Of a stretch of 64,000 nt of DNA, positions 43,640 through 55,342 are shown piece by piece. Under the pieces are notes generated by a model. It was not told where the DNA came from. It did not search any database and saw nothing but the letters and a program-made list of their open reading frames with translations. Location of the stretch: the NCBI GenBank assembly GCA_036346225.1, contig JARFIW010001469.1:7410001-7474000 (forward strand). The letters run 5' to 3'. Every line of letters starts with the position of its first letter. Position 1 is the stretch's first letter. Source of the DNA: Platerodrilus igneus. Lineage: Eukaryota; Arthropoda; Insecta; Coleoptera; Lycidae. The position numbers and the translations under genes were made by a program.

Positions 43640-44210
43640 AAATCGAACGCTACCATTCTTCTAGGTACTGCTATTGTAAATGTTTTAACAGTAGCTAATG
43701 GGTAGGTTCCCATTCGTATTTTATTAGACTGCGAATCCCAAATTAGTCTCGTCACAGAGAACTGTGTAAAAGTTGGGCATCGGGCGGAGTCACTCTCCCA
43801 TGAATGTTGAAGGTCTTGAGCAAACTACCACGCGTAGTCGGGCAGTATTAATTCTTAGGTTACAATCACGAAATAGTAAATCTCCTTCGATGGCTGTCAC
43901 AGCTCAAATATTATCGACAATTTGCAGTGGCATACCTGTGATTAATATTTCAAATAACAATTGGAATCATTTACAAAATTTAAATCTTGCCGATTCTTCT
44001 TTTGATTCGAAGGCATCAATTGATTTGTTGCTTGGGGCTGGTATGTTTCCTCAAATATTATTAGGTCGTGCCATATCAAGTCCCAATGGTATTGGACCAT
44101 AAGCCATAAATACCATTTTTGGGTCTGTGGTTATGGGTAAAGTGGCTTCTAATAATGGAAATACCGCTAGGTGCTATCTCGTCGAATCCATATTAGAAAA
44201 AAATATTAAA
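43640..44210 (+). pseudogene. Copy 3 BEL/Pao protease region
   Basis: 'RILLDCESQISLVTENCVK' near 43715-43770 matches the aspartic protease motif, with Cys-Glu in place of the usual Pro-Gly before Ser-Gln. 'NNNWNHLQNLNLADSSF' and 'IDLLLGAGMFPQILLG' follow as in the other copies. Frame breaks occur near 43770 and at 44100. Confidence 0.8.
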
Positions 44211-44455
44211 AAAATATGAGAGCTGAAACAAATTCCTGCCCATAACAAGGTTGAACTGTGTGAGGAGTATTTTAAGGAAACTCATTTTCAGAACGAGTAG
44301 ATATGTGGTATCAGTACCCTTTAAGGACAGTAGTTCACCTACTTTTGGAGAGAGCTATTCGACCGGTCTTCGTTATTTGTTAGCATTAGAAAAACGTCTT
44401 TCGAAAAATTCTGAAATGAGTGTGTTATATAAGAAGGCGATGCAAGATAATATTG
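44211..44455 (+). pseudogene. Copy 3 BEL/Pao pol start, split by an insertion
   Basis: 'VSVPFKDSSSPTFGESYSTG' and 'LALEKRLSKNSEMSVLY' match the segment before the reverse transcriptase core. The coding sequence stops exactly at the ATTG duplicated by the solo-LTR-like insertion, and resumes in the same frame at 46391. The break is therefore due to the insertion. Confidence 0.85.
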
Positions 44456-46386
44456 TGTAACAATCAAGGGTGTTTGTGCGCCAATAAAACGACTTCACCC
44501 TTATAGTGAAGGGGAATCGACAGTCTTCCGACTAAGCTAGGGGTCTCTTCCTCGGGTAGAGCGTATGAGGAGTGGTCGTGGGTTTCACAACAAAAATATT
44601 GTTTTGTACACTGACTCTCAAATAAAAATAGGGGGTACAGAAGGGGCGCCACCAAGTCCTAGAATCGATAAAGCACAAGTTACCCTAAGGGAGAACTTGG
44701 GAATCCTCAGGGGAAAAGATCGCTTTTACTGCGAACACGCAGGATCTCAAAGAAAACAATTTTATTATAATAACAAAGGATGCAGGAGGTACATTCTTGC
44801 TACCTTATACAATAAAGAAAAATAAGTATTAATACCTATAATTTAAACATAAATAGCAAAAGGAAATTTAAATATCAAGCTTCTTGAAAGCACTGTTTAG
44901 TACTTCCTCATTGTATGACCATCAACCTTATTCTTTGTAAAAGGGGATATATTCTCTTTTAACTTATTTATTTCTACCTTTGGACGCACTTGTCCAAAAT
45001 AAAACAGTTATTCAATTAAATCAAATGATGGTTCTTTAATTAAATTTGCATTTTTCTGTTGTAAGTTGTAAAATTTATATACAAAAATGTACAATAAAAA
45101 ACGTGGTCTAATCTTTTAGACTCAGATATTTAAATATGAGAATTTTGATAATATCTACTAGGAATCAAAATGTCAACAATGAATTAAATATGACCCTAAA
45201 GTTTTTAAATACCCAAAATGCACAGATCTGTTTACCGTGGTTTACAAATATTTGTTATATATTCAATGCTAAATAAAATCAGTTTTTATTATTACTTTAT
45301 GTGTTACAGAACTTGAATAAAATATTTTTCCGGATTAAATAAGGAAATTGATAATTTTAATTATTTGCTGTAATGTCTAATGTAAGAAATAATTTATACT
45401 ATAATGTAATCCAAACGATAACAGTTCTCTTGACTTCCTCGTAAAACATACAAAAAACGCGACTATTTTAGTTTCAGATATTCGCTTCGTTGTCAAGTTA
45501 TTCAGAACAGCTGTTGTCAGGTCAAGTCCTTAGGCTATCGCTTACCTTAGCAAATGGTTGTACTTTGAAACTTCATTGCAACAAATACCTTGTTGAGACC
45601 ATATGTGTTAGCCTGCAATTCTTGGACAAACAAGTGACGTCAGCGAACTTTTCACATCTGCATTTTACAAAAGCGTAAACTTGAGTTTCTTCTTTTGAAC
45701 TAATGACGAATTAAATGCATTACAGCGTATTATACTGGACCATTATAGGGAACCATTTTCATCAACTTGTTGTACAATCCAGCGAAGTAAATCGTAACAT
45801 AAAATCAATCCATAAGACGAACTATTGAATGTGCATCATTTTCGACTCTTCTTTAGCTTGTCTTAAAGCGAGATTATCTAATGGTAAACTGAGAAATCAA
45901 AACGTGATATCTGAACTGTAAATTCGTAGCTTTATAATCTGTGAATTAGTGAGATTAAATTTGGTATAAATCTGTGAATTATCGAGATCAAAAATTAATC
46001 AGAGAGCACATTATCAGAAACAAACAAAAGTCAAGTGCATTCAGCACTTGATTACGCTGCCACGTCTATGGCGATGCGTAGATCGCTAGCCCAGACCTTA
46101 TTGAGACCCATGGTGCTTCTAACTGCAGCGAGTGGTCCTTCCGTCGACGGAATGCGCACAAGGCATAAAAATCGCCTGACATTAGAGATGCAATTCAAAT
46201 GACCAACGTTTACGAATAGAGACTATATTATTATTATTAATTAGTATATGACCCGTGATTGGACTATACGGTACTGATCTGAACATTTACTAACATTGTG
46301 AAATTATTGTTTATTTGAATAAACAATGCAGTGTATTTTATAATTGAAATTATGAGCTTTTATAAGCGTCAAAAAAAATTGTTACA
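44456..46386 (+). mobile_element. 1.93-kb solo LTR candidate inserted in BEL/Pao copy 3
   Basis: The insert starts TGTAACAAT and ends ATTGTTACA, a perfect 9-bp inverted terminus with TG...CA ends. It is flanked by a 4-bp duplication ATTG (44452-44455 and 46387-46390). Near its 3' end are a TATA-like 'cataaaaa' (about 46164) and, about 150 bp later, AATAAA (46318-46323), as in an LTR with a very long U3. No gag or pol is inside. Removing it with one ATTG joins the BEL/Pao coding frame. Orientation is inferred from TATA and poly(A) order; a short-TIR DNA element is the alternative. Confidence 0.75.
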
Positions 46387-46390
46387 ATTG

Positions 46391-47700
46391 ACTCGGTTTA
46401 CAGGTCTTTGGTAGTTGAGCCGAGGCAGCCTAATGTTTATTATATTCCCCATCATGGAGTGTTAAAACGTCATTCCACCTCCACTAATTGAGAGTAGTTA
46501 TGAATGCTTTGTCTAAGTCTTCCAACGGCATATCGTTGAATGATACTTTGGAACCAGGTCCAAAGTTACACACAAATATCGTGGAGGTTTTATTGAACTT
46601 TCAACAGCATAAATACGCTCTTATTTCGGATATAAAAATGTATCATCAGATTCTCATGCATGAAGATCATTGGGATTTTCAAAGAATCCTTTGGAGATTT
46701 AATACAAAGGAACTTGTTCGAGAGTATGTAATGAAGAGTAGTATTTGGGGTAAGTTCGTCCCCATTTCAGGCTTTACGTACAATTAAACAATTAGCCCTG
46801 GATGAAGTGTTAGACTTTCCCAAGGCTTCAAAGGTTTTACAAACATGCATTTATTTTGATGACCTAATTTCTGGAGGTAACACCGTAAATGACACTCGTC
46901 TCTTGGTCTCTGAATTCATGTTGTTGTTGCGAAGAGGAGGTTTTGAATTAAAGAAATTTGCCAGTAATAATCCTGCAGTGTTAGATGGGTTAGAATCTTT
47001 ATTACTCTATTAAATGTCATTTGATAAGGATGAACCATCCTGTATAAAAGTTTTGGGTTTTCAGTGTAGTCCTGAAACAGATTGCTTTTTGTACCAGAGT
47101 TACGTGCGCCAAACTAGTTTCACAAAACGAGGGATGTTATCCGAGTTAGCAAGAATATTCGATCCGTTAGGTTTTGTGTCTCCAGTTGTATTCCCTAAGC
47201 ATTTGATTAAGAAATTATGGCTCTTGAGCTTAGATTGGGATCAGGAGCTGCCTGCGGAAATTGTTAATATTTGAAAAATATTCCATTCGGAATTATCGTG
47301 TTTACAGAAACTTTCAATTCCTAGATTTTGGGGTTCTGATTGTCAAACTATTTGTGAACTGCATGAGTTCTGCGATAGTAGCGAAATCGCTTTCGCGGCA
47401 GTCATATATTTTCGAATTATCGTAAATGGTGATGTTAAATCCTTTTTGGTCATTAGTCGTACGAGAGTTGCTCGTTTGAAGAAGCAGTCAAGCCCTCGTT
47501 TAGAGCTTTATACCGCAGTTTTATTGGCGGAATTAATAACATTTGTTCGAAATGTTTTTGAAAATAAAATAAAATTTGCTAAAATAATGGCTTGGTCTAA
47601 TTCTCAAGTTGTATTGTCTTGGTTAAGGTCTCCCCCATATACATGGAAAACATTCGTTGCCAAGTAATCTTTGGTTTTATATTTCATCACAAGAGAACTG
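46391..47700 (+). pseudogene. Copy 3 BEL/Pao reverse transcriptase and RNase H
   Basis: 'VYYIPHHGVLKRHS', 'NDTLEPGPKLHTNIVEVLL', 'YALISDIKMYHQILM' and the catalytic 'YFDDLISGGN' (about 46853-46882) mark the RT. 'LARIFDPLGFVSP' follows; 'LHEFCDSSEIAFAAV' and 'WSNSQVVLSWLRSPPYTWKT' mark RNase H, with the Asp of 'WSDS' replaced by Asn. At least four frame changes (near 46750, 47011, 47274 and 47440) and several stops are present. Confidence 0.9.
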
Positions 47701-48999
47701 CCATGATGTGACCAGTAGAGGTTGCTTACCTTCTCCTTGGCTCAATTATGAGCTGTGGTAGTCTGGTCCCAATTTTCTTTTGAATTTGTCAGATAGTTGT
47801 CCTGTTCAACCTCTTTTGGAGGAAACAAAAGAGGAAATTAAAAAGAATATTTGCCTAACGGCAGCCGTAGAGGTAGAGTGGTGTTCGATCCTCATTGATA
47901 AATATTCGTTTTTGCCTAAATTACAAAGAATTTTTGGATACTGTTTGCGATTTCTTAATCGGTGTCGTAAAAGGGGTCCACGTTTGGGATTATTTACGAT
48001 TAAGGAACTGCAAGGGTCATTATATAAAATAATTAAATTAGTTCAGGAAATTGAATTTAGAATTGAAATTACTCAGCTAAAAAAAAGGAAAACCATGTGC
48101 TGGCCCTATTTGCAAACTAAACCCTTTCCTAGACTCTGAAAATGTCACTAGAGTGAGAGGTCGTCTGAGAAATTCATCTTTAGATTATAATTCAAAGTAT
48201 CCCATTTTGTTACCTAGAAAAGTGAATTTAACTCGTCTGATCATATAACACTATCGCAAAATATGCTTGCACCCAGGTTATAGTACTTTCGTAACCTTGT
48301 TGTGGAGACAATTCTGGATTTCGTCGCCACAGCGGGCGATTCGCTCAATTTTGTCAAATTTTTTTATTGTGTAACAAACTTTGTTGCTGCTAATAAAGCA
48401 ATTATTGAATATTTTCGATCAGCAGTAGAAGCTGAAAATTTAATTTGGCCTTTTAATGCACCCGCTCACGTCATATGGGAGGGCTTTGGAAGCCGGAATT
48501 AAATCCGTTAAAACGCATTTATATAAAGTTATAGGTGAGAACATACTTACTTTTGAAGAGTTCTCTACGGTTCTCTTTCAGATTGAAGCATTGCTTAACT
48601 TGTTTGCTAGTAGCTCAGATCCAAATGATCTGCAAGCGATAATCCCAAGTCATTTTCTTACTATTGACCCTTTGGGAAGATTTTTTGAGGATGATCTATC
48701 TATTCGTTTTGAAAATGTCTCGTTTATCACGCTGGTACAAACTCTGCAAACAATAATTTTGAAATTGTTGGAGCCGGGAGTATCTTAATACACTCCAGCA
48801 ACGTAATCGTTTTTTAACTGACGGCAATCCTCTAAAAATAGAAACTTTAATACTTATCAGTAACGAACTATCGCCTCCGTTACAATGGAAGCTCGGACGT
48901 GTGATTGAGCTACATCCTGGCAGTGACGGTAAGGTTCGTATTGTGACAGTTCGAACAAATTCAGGTAGTTATGTTACACTTCCTATTTTATTATGGTAA
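47701..48999 (+). pseudogene. Copy 3 BEL/Pao integrase with core deletion, and C-terminal domain
   Basis: The first part ('LQRIFGYCLRFLNRC', 'FTIKELQGSLYKIIKLVQ') leads to a degenerate zinc domain near 48230-48330. The sequence then jumps to 'TNFVAANKAIIEYF', so most of the catalytic core, including the first catalytic Asp, is missing. '[20 protein letters not shown]', '[16 protein letters not shown]' and the C-terminal 'PPLQWKLGRVIELHPGSDG' (DUF5641-like) follow. A TAA near 48997 ends the coding region. Confidence 0.85.
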
Positions 49000-49039
49000 A
49001 GTATAACTACTCCACCTTATAGGCGGCAGAGCCTTTAGA

Positions 49040-49500
49040 AAATAAGGGGTTTCCTGTCTAATATTCAAGCCCAGGGTAAAATGTATGGAAAGCGGCTTTG
49101 AGTACTGAGGACCCTCTAAAGAGTTCTTCCAGCCAGCTAAATTTCTTCAACTTAGGACAGAGCTATGAGCTAGGGTCGTAGGATGGTATACGATAAAAAA
49201 AAAGAATTTTTAATGGACTCCACCGTATCTTAATAATAGCTATCCGAAGATAAGATACGGAAATCTTCGAAAAGAAAGAATATCCCTGGAACAACCAAAA
49301 CGTATAAAAATAATACTTACTTACTTGTGACACTACAAGCTTGGATTGGAACGATGGCCTCGTACTATCTGAAAATATAACCTCCTCAAAATTTCTTAGA
49401 ACTAGGGCTTCACTAGAGCCTAGTCAATTTATCACAAACTAAATTTCAATAGAAATAACAATTCAAAAATATAACCCAAAAATATCTTACCAATATAATG
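49040..49500 (+). repeat. Dispersed repeat family R6, copy a
   Basis: A diverged relative lies at 53390-53830, same strand. Shared blocks are 'agccca-ggtaaa', 'gga-a-cggctt', 'ctctttag/ctctaaag', 'catgagct-ggg' and 'ggac-ccac-gtat-tt'. It begins right after copy 3 BEL/Pao coding sequence and might be its 3' region or LTR. Confidence 0.5.
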
Positions 49501-51060
49501 TCAGTTATCTTCTTTTCTATTCTCAAAAGTAAAATTATTATTAACTTGAATGAAAGTAAGCTTTAAAGTAACTTAAGTCATTTTTTATTGTGATAAATAA
49601 AAATACATATATACATCGTTTATACTTCTTTACATGTGTTAGTGTTTGTTAACCATCAAAATATAAACATGTTCATACATTATCTCTTATTAAATTTCAC
49701 GTATTTCAAAAAACTAATTATTAAAATTCTCAGTGAAAGTTATTAGATTTTTATTAATATGAAACAACTTTTATTGTTACCGAAATAGGATCCTTTTTGG
49801 TTTACAAGTGAATAAGTAAATGAATTAATTTTTTATATATTGTTGAACTTATATTTTTAGATAACTTTATTCTATGTATGGAAGGTCAAATTCCCTTATG
49901 GTATAAAATAGTCTGAATAATAATTATGCTTCAATAAAAAAAACTGGTTCTTAAAATGTGACAAACAACCTCAAAGATGTCACTTATTTAGTTACAAACT
50001 TGTGTAGCTTATTGAATTCTTAGAAAGCTATCTATAAATTTTTTTGTGTTCTACGAACATTATACTCATTAAATTAATTAATCTTAAACCAAAAATTACG
50101 ATCACCAATTTAAACTGTTATATAAAATTTACGAAAGGTTCAGTACATTTTCATGATGGTATGGAATTAAATACAGAAAGCACTCACCATAGGATTTCGT
50201 CAAATACATGATCGTTTTCAGCAAGAAATAGTTACCCATTCAAATGAACTTGAACGTTGTGTTTTCGTTCATTGAACTTCGTGTGCCATTGTTAACGACA
50301 GGTGTGCGACCTTCACCTGTTCTTGAGATTACAGAGTGAGTTTCTCAGAATAAATAATAAACGAAAGTTTTGCAATGCTCCAAAATCAATAACTAAAACT
50401 TCTAATATGCCATAACTTAAAATTTTTTGAAACTTCGTAACACCTAATTATACTTGCACGTTGATGATGTTCTTTAAATCTACTACAATTGTTTTATCTT
50501 AGAGGCCGACTGATCTGGTGATGATTTGTATTTCGAAAAGGCCACGCAATCCTCCGGGACCAAGCCATCTGCTTGCCGGACAACATCTTGAAACAACCTT
50601 TCAGCTACGCCTCAGAAACTTGTCTGTCTTAATTACATTTTGCTGTTAAAAGTGGAAACAAGCATTGTTCTGTTTTATTACGCGGGCAGTCGCAATGAAC
50701 TAAAGACTCGCATCAACACGGACAACAAAGTAACTGAAATGTTATTTTAAAACCATGAACACAGCTGGAGTTCTATGTGACTAATTAATATTAGTTTAAT
50801 GAAGTACAAACAGAAACTTTCAATACTGTTAAGGATCATTGTGAATTAAATAATTATAACTAATGTGCATATTAATGAGGGGCGAAATTATATTTTTTGC
50901 AGTTATAAACGGCGAGTGGTAAAACTCTGTGTTGTACCAAACCAATAGGCTCGGCCTAAAGTTTGTAAACTTTATAGAGTCGTGTCTCCAATTATTTTCG
51001 TTGTCGTTGTATATTTGGATTGGAGACATTTTTGGGCAATTTTCTTTTCGGTAAAGTCCC
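49501..51060. other. Non-coding; weak candidate exon on minus strand near 50188-50239
   Basis: No supported gene. On the minus strand an ATG at 50239 opens 'MGNYFLLKTIMYLTKSY' and meets a consensus splice donor (GTGAGT) at 50187. The sequence is too short to identify. Confidence 0.35.
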
Positions 51061-51075
51061 TATACGGGGGGGGGA
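51061..51075 (+). other. G-run next to R5 copy b, polypurine-tract-like
   Basis: Nine G residues then A directly precede the TG that starts R5 copy b. In an LTR retrotransposon the plus-strand primer sits in this position before the 3' LTR. Confidence 0.45.
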
Positions 51076-51307
51076 TGTTTAGTAATCTTTAGTTTTTTTG
51101 AGTTTTGCGACCTTTTGGCCATTATTTTCGGTTATCTTCGTTATTCGCACTCGCCATTTAGAAAACTGCTTAGAAGCAGTTATTCGTCAACGTCGTTTTG
51201 ATCAACATGGCGATCGCAAGCACTGGTAAGTTTATTTTCGTACCTACAATGCTTTGTCATGTTAAATTAACACATTCGTCGTCGAAACAGTTCACTAGCT
51301 CGTAAAA
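51076..51307 (+). repeat. Dispersed module R5 copy b: short exon with ATG and splice donor
   Basis: Partner of 39608-39833. ATG at 51207 and donor GT at 51226-51227; the seven-codon frame (MAIASTG) is the same in both copies, and the changes there are silent. If R5 is an LTR, this would be a 3' LTR, since a G-run precedes it. Confidence 0.65.
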
Positions 51308-53389
51308 TACGTCATCATACGGTAACAAAGGGAGGAATACTAATGCTACGTTATTACGATCGAAGGGGGGTGGGGTGGGGGTTCTAAAGAACGAAACACG
51401 GCTCAATTCGCTTTAAAAAAATGATTATTACATAGATAACATATACATGCGGACCGAACACTAGTCTGTCCTATACAAAAACACAACACTCCACTAATAA
51501 TACAGACGATTAAACAGAATAATTATGGGGTGCAGCTGCCTCCAGTTATGCTTCTCAGGGTCCACAGAGCGCCTCACTTGCAAAAAATCTCAAAGGCCGC
51601 CGTCAGTTGATTCTGTAGGTAAAAACGTTGGGTTCTTTCGCAGGAGCTGTTTATTTGTATAAGAATAAAACTTAAAATAATACTGCCACATCATATACGG
51701 CATGAAACACAACTAAATCTAATCTCGGCGCTACTCTAGCGCACAAAACGGGGTTGGTATTTATACCTACAACCGACACTCAAAGTTAAAATTCTCTATA
51801 CGGTGTTGTTTTAAAACATAAAATTAATAGATCTGTACTCACGTTTCAACACTAACCCGACTTTAATAGTGCTGTTGTTCGCAGTCGTGGCTAGGGCTGT
51901 ATTCCCCGAAACAAATAAAATGTTAACAGGCACGATTTACCACACAACTGATCAAAATACTAGCGCAGCTCACCGCACGTTACAAGTTATTGTATTACCA
52001 TTTAAATACACATAACATACAAGAAAAACAGGTACCGTACACCTACGTACGGTTTCAACACTTAATTTTAGCGAAACACGCTTATTTCCGCTAAATGCTT
52101 ACTGACTGCCGTCCCTCTCGGAGTTTCTTACAACCCCGACCGCACCTTCTATTCCAGCCCGCGGCTAGGCAAGCCAAGTTAACATCTAAAACCGCAATAT
52201 ACCCTGAACGTATTTACCTGACTTCTGTACAAAATAAACACGTACTTCCTGAAATTTACCATAAATTAATATTACATTACATTACATTAAAATTACACAG
52301 CAGATGAGAGCCCGGAAGCACATTATAGAGCTTATTTTTTATAATATTTCCACCTATTTACACCACATAAGCCATATCAATAACAAAAAATCACATACCT
52401 AGAAAAATAAATAGCAACAGCACACATATCAACAGAATCTTACCTAATTAATTACTAATTAACACTGATATGAGCGTTCCAAAAAGAAGCTACTAAAGCA
52501 TACGATACAGAATACATATGTACAATGGTACATTTAGATACTATCACTAAACTAGCACCAAAAATTAATCAATTATTACAGAATTAAATAGTCAACCATA
52601 ATTTTCATCAATCTCTTAACTTTTCTATAATACATGCAACTTACGTATCATAAAGGAGTAAAGCAAGCGTTCACTGTTGGTCATAATTATATTTCCTCAC
52701 GCAGGCTGTAAAGGGTTTTAGTAACTTTTCAAGAAGTAACGAACAGTAACAAAAAAGGAAACACGAAGTATTTGTATGAAAACCTAAAACATATTTTTAA
52801 AGTCTGTTTACAACTGATCTCGATTTTGTAGTAATATATTTTATCGCCAACCGTCAATATAGCCACGCATTACCATAGTAATTTTCGGAAGTAAACATAG
52901 GGGATGACGGGAGGTTTTGGACGATTTTCTTAAAAGATCGTTTTGAGAACCATCAACGTAGAATATAAATATTAAAGTATAGGTATATTAAAGCGTTAAC
53001 ATTTGTGAACATAAAGCATAAGTTTATTTTTAAAAACTAAATTCCACAAATTTTGAGTATGGTTTTTTAAAAATGTTAAGTGTCCTAAATCTCCCCACAT
53101 GGGGGAGGTTTGAACCAACCAGATGGGAGGTTTGGGACTCTATAAAAGATCAACGCATAGCAGAAACATATTCACTTAAATTTTCTCGCAAATATAAATG
53201 TTTACTAATCCTTTTACTTGAACCTCTTTAAATAGGTTCATTTAACTTTCCAACGATTTGGTCGATTGTGTCCAGTTCAACAGGAAAATAGAATTCATTT
53301 GTTTTGAAACTTTGTAATGAATAAAGTTTTTTACCTTCGTGAATATCAGATAACAAATTGCATTCTTATATATCCTAAACCCTTACCTG
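51308..53389. other. Non-coding; 'ggaggtttgaacc'-type boxes near 52905 and 53105-53140
   Basis: No supported gene. From 51308 to 52310 the sequence is less AT-rich and shows 'acgtac-ggt' words but no recognised family. Boxes 'cgggaggttttggac' (about 52910), 'gggggaggtttgaacc' (about 53105) and 'gggaggtttgggac' (about 53130) resemble, inverted, boxes at 57200-57270 beyond the pogo-like gene. Confidence 0.4.
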
Positions 53390-53830
53390 ATATCACAAGG
53401 TCAAGAATTTTTTATTAACAATGAAAGCCCAAGGTAAAGTTGGGTGGAAAACGGCTTGAGGAAAAGAAAAACTCTTTAGACATAAACGGCTAGTAGAGTG
53501 TTAGCTCTGAGTAGATCATGAGCTTGGGTTATGGGTTGTCAAATGACCAAAAATATAAATAATGAGCGCCACTGTATTTTTCAATACAACAACCTACAAA
53601 AATTATCTGTGCTTGTATTAGGGGAATGCGGAAACCTTATATCAACACCACTAATATAGCCATCAAACCTGAATTTCACTTTTCTAAAACATTTACCAAC
53701 ATCTCAAATACCAGATGTCATACAGATGTCTCGACTTAACCTGTGAACAAACAAATGCACAACATGGATACCGTTTGTGTCCTCAAAAATATTTACCAAA
53801 AATAAAATAATAGAATTTAAGTTTCAAAAA
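53390..53830 (+). repeat. Dispersed repeat family R6, copy b
   Basis: Relative of 49040-49500. Similarity is moderate and edges are approximate. Confidence 0.5.
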
Positions 53831-55342
53831 TATACACCCAGGGTATTTGTTATCATTACGCACAATTTCTGATCAGGAATGACCTGTAAATTTTACTTGT
53901 ATTTTAAATAATAAAAGAGTGATGCAAAAAATAGATTCTATTTGATTAAATTCCTTGATTTGTTTTAATATAATATTTTTCAACTAATAATTTTTTATAG
54001 AACAGAAATATAATAAGGATTTGTATTCAAAAACATAAAGATCTCTAAATTGAATCTTTCTTAATAAATTTTATGAAAAGTTTGAGCTTTCTAAATAATT
54101 TATATTACATATTCTTCAGTCATAGTAGTACTACGTTGACTTAACAATCAAATTTAATTACTTAAGTTCAGATAAAATAGCATGTTAGTTTTACTTAATA
54201 TGTATTAAAAGAATTCGTCATGTTGATTAAAAATCAAAGTACATGACCTCAAAATTATTAAATATATTTTAAATTAGCGTAACATAACATGTGATGTCTA
54301 AGTTGGACAGCTGAATATTTTTTTTTGACATAAGGTGTGACTAACAGCTTTTTAGTTTAGTTAACGTTATCTGTTTGTGCAATAATTATGACAAGCAAAC
54401 AGCATAGCCATCTTTAAAATTTATGCAAGGTTATAAATTTATAACGAAATTCTTTCTTTCCTTAAACGATTTTTAAGTGACTTTAGTGTAAATAAAGTTT
54501 CAACCTTATATTTTCTTATTGCGATTTAAATAATAATGAAAGTGATTAAATGCTAAATAACACTCACGTGTGGAAATACAGTACGACCAAAAGAAATCGA
54601 ACTATAACCTCAGCTGTCGGAAATTCTATTAACATCTGCGTTCTGCGATGCACAAATAGAAGCCACGTGAATACGTACGAATTTATTGCTGGAATTTTGA
54701 GAACTCTTCTGAATAAAACAGTAATTAACGAAACCAATTTCTACTCGATTGCATCCTATAAAATTTAGTATTCCAAATCCCAAACTAAATTTTCTAAATA
54801 TTGCTTCCGGGATATTTTCTAGATCCAAGATATTAATTCTTTGATATTCTTACTTCTTTGATATTACTTATATGATATTGCACTAAGAGGAAAATATTAA
54901 TAAAATTTATTTAATTAATTTATACCAACTGTTTTAATGATGAGGGGAGCTTCTATCCCCTTAGGCCTGCAGGGAACAACTGAGCTGCTCTAGGTGGAAC
55001 ATATAAGTGAATACCATCATGCTAAAGCCGCTAGGAACAACCTCCAAACACGAAGATTCAATCAATTAAAAATTCTTTTTCGGACCGTGTTACAGGCCAC
55101 GTGCTTAGGCACGACCATCTTGACTTTACTACGCCGCCGATAGCAGCTTACCTCTTCAAATTCTGATAGCAAAGTGATCGAATTGACAACTCGACGAAGC
55201 TTAGTAACGAAACTTAGACCTCAAAAGCGAAGGAGTCTATATGCTATTATAAATTTTATGTATTATTTTTATTGTACGGAAATTTACAAATTATATTTTT
55301 ATATTATTGCTGTTTTATTTTATATTAATAGACGAAGTGTAA
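53831..55342. other. Non-coding stretch
   Basis: Nothing supported. The frame pair at 54550-54828 on both strands is a chance overlap without motifs. Confidence 0.5.

Noticed and set aside
44565..44825. 86-codon plus-strand frame inside the solo-LTR-like insert
   Set aside because: No recognisable domain; it lies in the U3-like part of a TG...CA unit, so chance is the simplest explanation.
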